This document shows positions 61,025 to 64,000 of a DNA stretch of 64,000 bases, one piece after another. This stretch comes from Dinoroseobacter sp013215265. Its GTDB lineage: Bacteria > Pseudomonadota > Alphaproteobacteria > Rhodobacterales > Rhodobacteraceae. The notes beneath the pieces were generated by a model. The model did not search any database. It was given only the letters and a program-made list of their open reading frames with translations, and was not told the DNA's origin. Within the stretch, counting starts at the first letter, position 1. The number at the start of each line of letters is the position of its first letter. A program made the translations under genes and the position numbers. The DNA lies in NCBI GenBank assembly GCA_963691755.1, contig OY829366.1, forward strand, positions 1,736,001-1,800,000, given 5' to 3'.

Positions 61025-61711
61025 CTAATTTCCTTGTAACAAGATCTCAGCCAACCATGCTCCAACTTCCAGCTCTTGCGTTGGAAGGCTTAGGTCAAGA
61101 GCAGCTTTTTCAATCATCAACGCTGGGATGTCTTTCTTATCAGACCGGAAGCGTGAAATGTAGTCTGCAAGGATCACCGGGTCGATCTCGGGGTGAGGCT
61201 GCAGTGTAATGCAGGCATGTCCATAAGCGAGGCCCGCATATTGGCATCCAGGAGTGGTTGCGACAACTTCCGCCCCCGGGGGCAGTTCAACCACCTGATC
61301 TTGATGGAAAGCAGTTAAATGGACCTCGCCCAGCGAAGCGGTTTCGTAAGACCTTCGGCCGAACTCCCAACCGCCTTCGAATTTTTCGACCTTCCCGCCC
61401 ATGGCCTGCGCAATGATCTGGTGTCCGAAACAAATTCCCACCATGGGGACTTGGGCGGCATGAATATCCCGAATGAACTCTTCAAGGGGTTCGATGAAGG
61501 CGTGTGCTTCATAAGCACCATGGGGTGATCCGGTTACCAACCAAGCATCCGCATCGTAAGGGTCATCTGGAAAAATCAGATTTTCGACATCCCATACGCT
61601 TTGGTTAATTCCATGCGGTCCGAAGAGGTTTTCAAACCAAACAGCGTAATTCCCATGAACGGCACTAACGGATTCCGGAGGCTGCCCACAATTCAGGATG
61701 CCAAGCTGCAT
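61025..61711 (-). CDS. Class I glutamine amidotransferase
   Basis: 228 residues, single GATase1 domain of the GuaA-like group: VTGSPHGAYEAHAFIEPLEEFI, nucleophile Cys in MVGICFGHQIIAQAMGG, and LQPHPEI with His and Glu of the triad. No synthetase domain is present. It starts inside the end of the permease gene (ATGA at 61711), so it belongs to the ABC transporter operon. It may hydrolyse a gamma-glutamyl or amide substrate imported by the transporter; this is inference. Confidence 0.9.
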   Translation of the reverse strand: MQLGILNCGQPPESVSAVHGNYAVWFENLFGPHGINQSVWDVENLIFPDDPYDADAWLVTGSPHGAYEAHAFIEPLEEFIRDIHAAQVPMVGICFGHQIIAQAMGGKVEKFEGGWEFGRRSYETASLGEVHLTAFHQDQVVELPPGAEVVATTPGCQYAGLAYGHACITLQPHPEIDPVILADYISRFRSDKKDIPALMIEKAALDLSLPTQELEVGAWLAEILLQGN

Positions 61712-62520
61712 CAGCGGATCACCTGCATGCGCATTTTCAAACGCGAGCGTTGTTCGGGCGCAATGTGGCGGTTCAGACGACGGTTTGCAGCTCCAAATAT
61801 CCCGATCAGAATTAAGGTCAGAAGGATGAAATAGCCCGCCACGATGGGGTAGGGGATGAAGGGGTTAAAGGTCTTGTCAGCGAAATAGTTGGCGTAATAG
61901 AGCGCGTCGCCGCCTTGCTGACGCGCAGGAAAGCCCGAGAAGTAAACAAGCGTCGTCGCATGGAACAGGAAGATTGCTTCGTTTGTGTAGGCAGGCCAAG
62001 CGAGGCGCAGCATTGTTGGAAAGGTAATGCGGCGAAACTTGATCATGCCTGACAGGCCGTAAGCGTCCGCAGCTTCGACGTCGCCTTTTGGGATAGACTT
62101 AAGCGCGCCGTAGAATATTTCCCCTGAATAGGCGGCAGTATTCAGGAACAAAACGATCAGGGCGCCAAGCCAAGCCGCAGTGAGCGGATCAAAAAATGAA
62201 CTGACACTTTTAAGATTAAGGAACAGGAAATAGGCAAAGAAGAACTGGATGAAGAGCGGTGAGCCCCGAAAGACAAAGATGAACCACTCGGACGCTTTGC
62301 GGATCAGCTTGTGTTCTGAAGTTTTTCCCACAGCAACTGAGACAGCCAGTATAAAACCAGCAAGCAATGCAAGGGTTCCAAAATAGACATTCCAGATCAT
62401 ACCGGAGCCTATCAGCGTGAATTGCTGGCAAAGTGTGAAATCTGTACGGGGCAACATGCGCTCACCGATCCCAACGGAGCGGAGCGCGTATTGTGAAATC
62501 GTTTGAAGGCATTCTTCCAT
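61711..62520 (-). CDS. Polar amino-acid ABC transporter permease (second)
   Basis: 269 residues from ATG 62520 (MEECLQTISQYALRS); the frame back to 62844 lies in the first permease and is rejected. HisM/ArtM-type permease with about five helices; the EAA loop is ALKSIPKGDVEAADAYGLSGMIKFRRITFP and the start of the domain FRGSPLFIQFFFAYF is typical. The start overlaps the stop of the first permease gene (TAATG). Confidence 0.92.
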   Translation of the reverse strand: MEECLQTISQYALRSVGIGERMLPRTDFTLCQQFTLIGSGMIWNVYFGTLALLAGFILAVSVAVGKTSEHKLIRKASEWFIFVFRGSPLFIQFFFAYFLFLNLKSVSSFFDPLTAAWLGALIVLFLNTAAYSGEIFYGALKSIPKGDVEAADAYGLSGMIKFRRITFPTMLRLAWPAYTNEAIFLFHATTLVYFSGFPARQQGGDALYYANYFADKTFNPFIPYPIVAGYFILLTLILIGIFGAANRRLNRHIAPEQRSRLKMRMQVIR

Positions 62521-63401
62521 TACGCCGCCTTCCTTTGCGCTTCGCCGCCTGTCGTGGCCTGTCCATGTGTTAGACGCAGCATGATCCGGTCCAATACGAC
62601 CTCCGACACTTTGGTGAAGCCCAGATAAAAAACCAGAAGGAACAGGAAATACCACATGCGCCAGTCGCCATGTGGGTACTCGGTGAAGCGCGGCGTCTTT
62701 GTTCCGCCAAGCTCGCGCGCCCAGTAAACAATGTCTTCGATCCCCAACAAAAACAGCAGTGGGGTTGCCTTGATCAGCACCATCCAGAGGTTTGACAGCC
62801 CGGGAAGCGCGTAGACCCACATTTGCGGAACCATTATGCGCCAAAAGGTCTGGCGCGTGGTCATGCCGTAGGCCTCACCAGTTTCTATTTGCGAGCGTGG
62901 CACAGCACGCATCGCGCCAAACAGTACATTTGCCGCGAACGCTCCAAAAACGATCGAAAAGGTTAGAACCGCGAGCGAGAACCCATAGACCTCGTGCAGC
63001 CACTGGGCTGCGTTTGAAAGTGGAAGCTTCGCGTCGGCACACACCAGAAAATCATTTCCCTGCCGGATTGGGTCGGTCCAGTCGGGACATTTCCAGCGGT
63101 GGCGTATGTATTCAAACGCTTGATCAAGCGCGATTACAAAAAACAGAAAGAATGCGATGTCGGGAACACCTCGGACAATCGACGTGTAGCCCTTACCGAA
63201 CCAGCGCAAAGGCGCAATCGAAGACCGTGCTGCGGTCGCGCCGATAAAGCCAAAGCCCAAAGCAATCGGGGCGGTTATGGCCAAAAGCAGCAGTACCGTA
63301 CCAAACGCATAGTACAGATTGAGGTGCTTACCTGTTGTCAAATAGCAGGCAACCCATTGAAAGCTTTCAAGGGTGCTTGGGTCAGTGCAGAAGCTGAACA
63401 C
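62520..63401 (-). CDS. Polar amino-acid ABC transporter permease (first)
   Basis: 293 residues from a GTG at 63401 with AAGGAG 9 bases upstream. HisQ/ArtQ-type permease: IVRGVPDIAFFLFFVIALDQ, EAA loop AMRAVPRSQIETGEAYGMTTRQTFWRIMVPQ. It carries an extra periplasmic loop (RHRWKCPDWTDPIRQGNDFLVCADAKLP) with two cysteines, longer than common HisQ proteins. Forms the channel with the second permease. The ATPase gene is not in the window. Confidence 0.92.
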   Translation of the reverse strand: MFSFCTDPSTLESFQWVACYLTTGKHLNLYYAFGTVLLLLAITAPIALGFGFIGATAARSSIAPLRWFGKGYTSIVRGVPDIAFFLFFVIALDQAFEYIRHRWKCPDWTDPIRQGNDFLVCADAKLPLSNAAQWLHEVYGFSLAVLTFSIVFGAFAANVLFGAMRAVPRSQIETGEAYGMTTRQTFWRIMVPQMWVYALPGLSNLWMVLIKATPLLFLLGIEDIVYWARELGGTKTPRFTEYPHGDWRMWYFLFLLVFYLGFTKVSEVVLDRIMLRLTHGQATTGGEAQRKAA

Positions 63402-63827
63402 GTATCATTTCTCCTTGGCGCACCACATTCCGGGTTGCGCGAAGGTTGTCAACGAGATCGCGTGGATGCTGGCGCAGATTTTGGGGTCGCGGGGTTATTA
63501 TTGTCGGTGGCGGCCTGTGGGATTTCGCCCAAAGGAGCAAAAGTGACTGCATCGATGCGGGCAACGGCGCGATATTGGTATCCTTCAGATGGATCAACGT
63601 CTCCGTTTATTGTGACAAAGACCATTCTACCTTGCGGCGCGCCATGGTGCATGCGTTGGGCCTGCCAACGGTTATCTTCATGGATGAGACATCGGCAAAA
63701 TAAGTCATGTAGGGCCTAACCAATGGACCAATTTCTGCTCCTTTCATTTCGTCCACGACGGTTTGTACGGCCAAGAAAAAGGGCCGCTGAGTGGCGGCCC
63801 TTCCTCGCATTTGAATTCTGTCAGCGA
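63402..63827. other. Long spacer inside the ABC transporter operon
   Basis: About 426 bases between the end of the substrate-binding-protein gene and the first permease. The left end carries the ribosome binding site of the permease and the right end the terminator listed next. Short frames on both strands (up to 85 codons) are not recognisable proteins. It may hold a second promoter or a small RNA; I saw no clear signal. Confidence 0.45.
63771..63800 (-). terminator. Terminator after the substrate-binding-protein gene
   Basis: A GC-rich stem (GGGCCGC at 63781-63787 with GCGGCCC at 63794-63800) lies 28 bases past the stop of the minus-strand gene and is followed on that strand by TTTTTCTTGG. 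It would leave the binding protein more abundant than the permeases. Confidence 0.85.
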
Positions 63828-64000
63828 TCAGAATTGCTCACCGATTTCCCACTTTGCGATCAATGCATTTAGGGTACCATCATCCTTCATGGACTGGATG
63901 GCCGCGTCGAACTTCGCACGCAGATCTCCGTCGCTCTCACGCAGGCCCATGCCAACGCCACCACCGATCAGTTCTTGCTGGTCAAGCATCGCCAATTCAC
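63828..64000 (-). CDS. Amino-acid ABC transporter substrate-binding protein, C-terminal end (partial)
   Basis: 57 residues up to the right edge. The end reads GMGLRESDGDLRAKFDAAIQSMKDDGTLNALIAKW then EIGEQF, the classical C-terminus of family 3 solute-binding proteins (LRAxFDxAIxxxKxDGTLxxIxxKW). It delivers polar amino acids to the two permeases downstream. The start lies outside the window. Confidence 0.92.
   Translation of the reverse strand, partial: ELAMLDQQELIGGGVGMGLRESDGDLRAKFDAAIQSMKDDGTLNALIAKWEIGEQF

Noticed and set aside
63382..63810. Small genes of 60-85 codons in the transporter spacer
   Set aside because: No recognisable domain; frames on both strands compete and one covers the terminator.
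1..64000. CRISPR arrays, insertion sequences, prophage or integron parts
   Set aside because: No regularly spaced repeats, transposase, integrase or terminal inverted repeats were found by reading both strands.

Overview
The window looks like chromosomal DNA of a marine alphaproteobacterium of the Roseobacter group (Rhodobacterales). This is inferred from gene content and synteny; no rRNA is present. The indicators are a complete beta-hydroxyaspartate cycle (bhc) cluster, the imuA-imuB-dnaE2 mutasome, the order hom-glpX-recJ, soxBDAG sarcosine oxidase, a phaZ/phaC-phaP-phaR block, and nrdR-ribD ... ribE-ribBA-ribH-nusB. Genes are densely packed, with many ATGA-type overlaps. I saw no insertion sequence, prophage, integron or CRISPR array.

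Layout. 1-5.0 kb: end of imuA, then imuB and dnaE2 (SOS translesion synthesis). 5.1-6.7 kb: class IV aminotransferase and an L,D-transpeptidase. 6.7-7.6 kb: long non-coding stretch. 7.6-14.6 kb: IclR-like protein, bhcR, the divergent bhcABCD operon (glyoxylate plus glycine to oxaloacetate) and a GntR/FCD regulator. 14.6-15.4 kb: decayed DNA with an ABC-ATPase fragment, then tRNA-Glu. 15.5-20.3 kb (minus strand): secreted protein, recJ, glpX, hom. 20.4-23.4 kb: lipoprotein, TetR regulator, small membrane proteins, pirin. 23.4-26.0 kb: three Tad-like pilus or surface genes. 26.4-27.8 kb: glutamate dehydrogenase. 28.0-33.0 kb: soxBDAG. 33.0-37.2 kb: dnaG and rpoD. 37.3-40.3 kb: small zinc-ribbon protein, HlyU-like protein, YjbQ, nrdR, ribD. 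40.3-44.9 kb (minus strand): capsule genes kpsS, kpsD/wza-like and a kpsC broken by one in-frame TGA. 45.2-48.0 kb: ribE, ribBA, ribH, nusB. 48.0-50.1 kb: membrane-anchored ClpP-like protein coupled to a four-helix coiled-coil membrane protein. 50.5-56.4 kb: mmcB, two alpha/beta hydrolases, VOC protein, M15-like protein, SDR, LacI regulator, GFA-like protein. 56.4-60.9 kb: polyhydroxyalkanoate genes. 61.0-64.0 kb (minus strand): polar amino-acid ABC transporter with a glutamine amidotransferase.

How the genes work together. The bhc cluster assimilates glyoxylate and glycine (from glycolate and similar compounds) into C4 acids without carbon loss. The sarcosine oxidase operon, glutamate dehydrogenase and amino-acid transporter fit a lifestyle on methylated amines and amino acids. 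The pha block stores surplus carbon, with PhaR as likely repressor through CTGC-N3-GCAG-type sites seen upstream of phaP and phaR. The mutasome and mmcB are DNA-damage genes; mmcB has an SOS-box-like site.

The items I would check first are the split kpsC, the ClpP-like/coiled-coil gene pair at 48-50 kb, the SoxD that has lost two expected zinc ligands, and the RibBA whose GTP cyclohydrolase II half lacks its zinc cysteines. Coordinates and starts were read by hand and could be off by one codon choice where noted.
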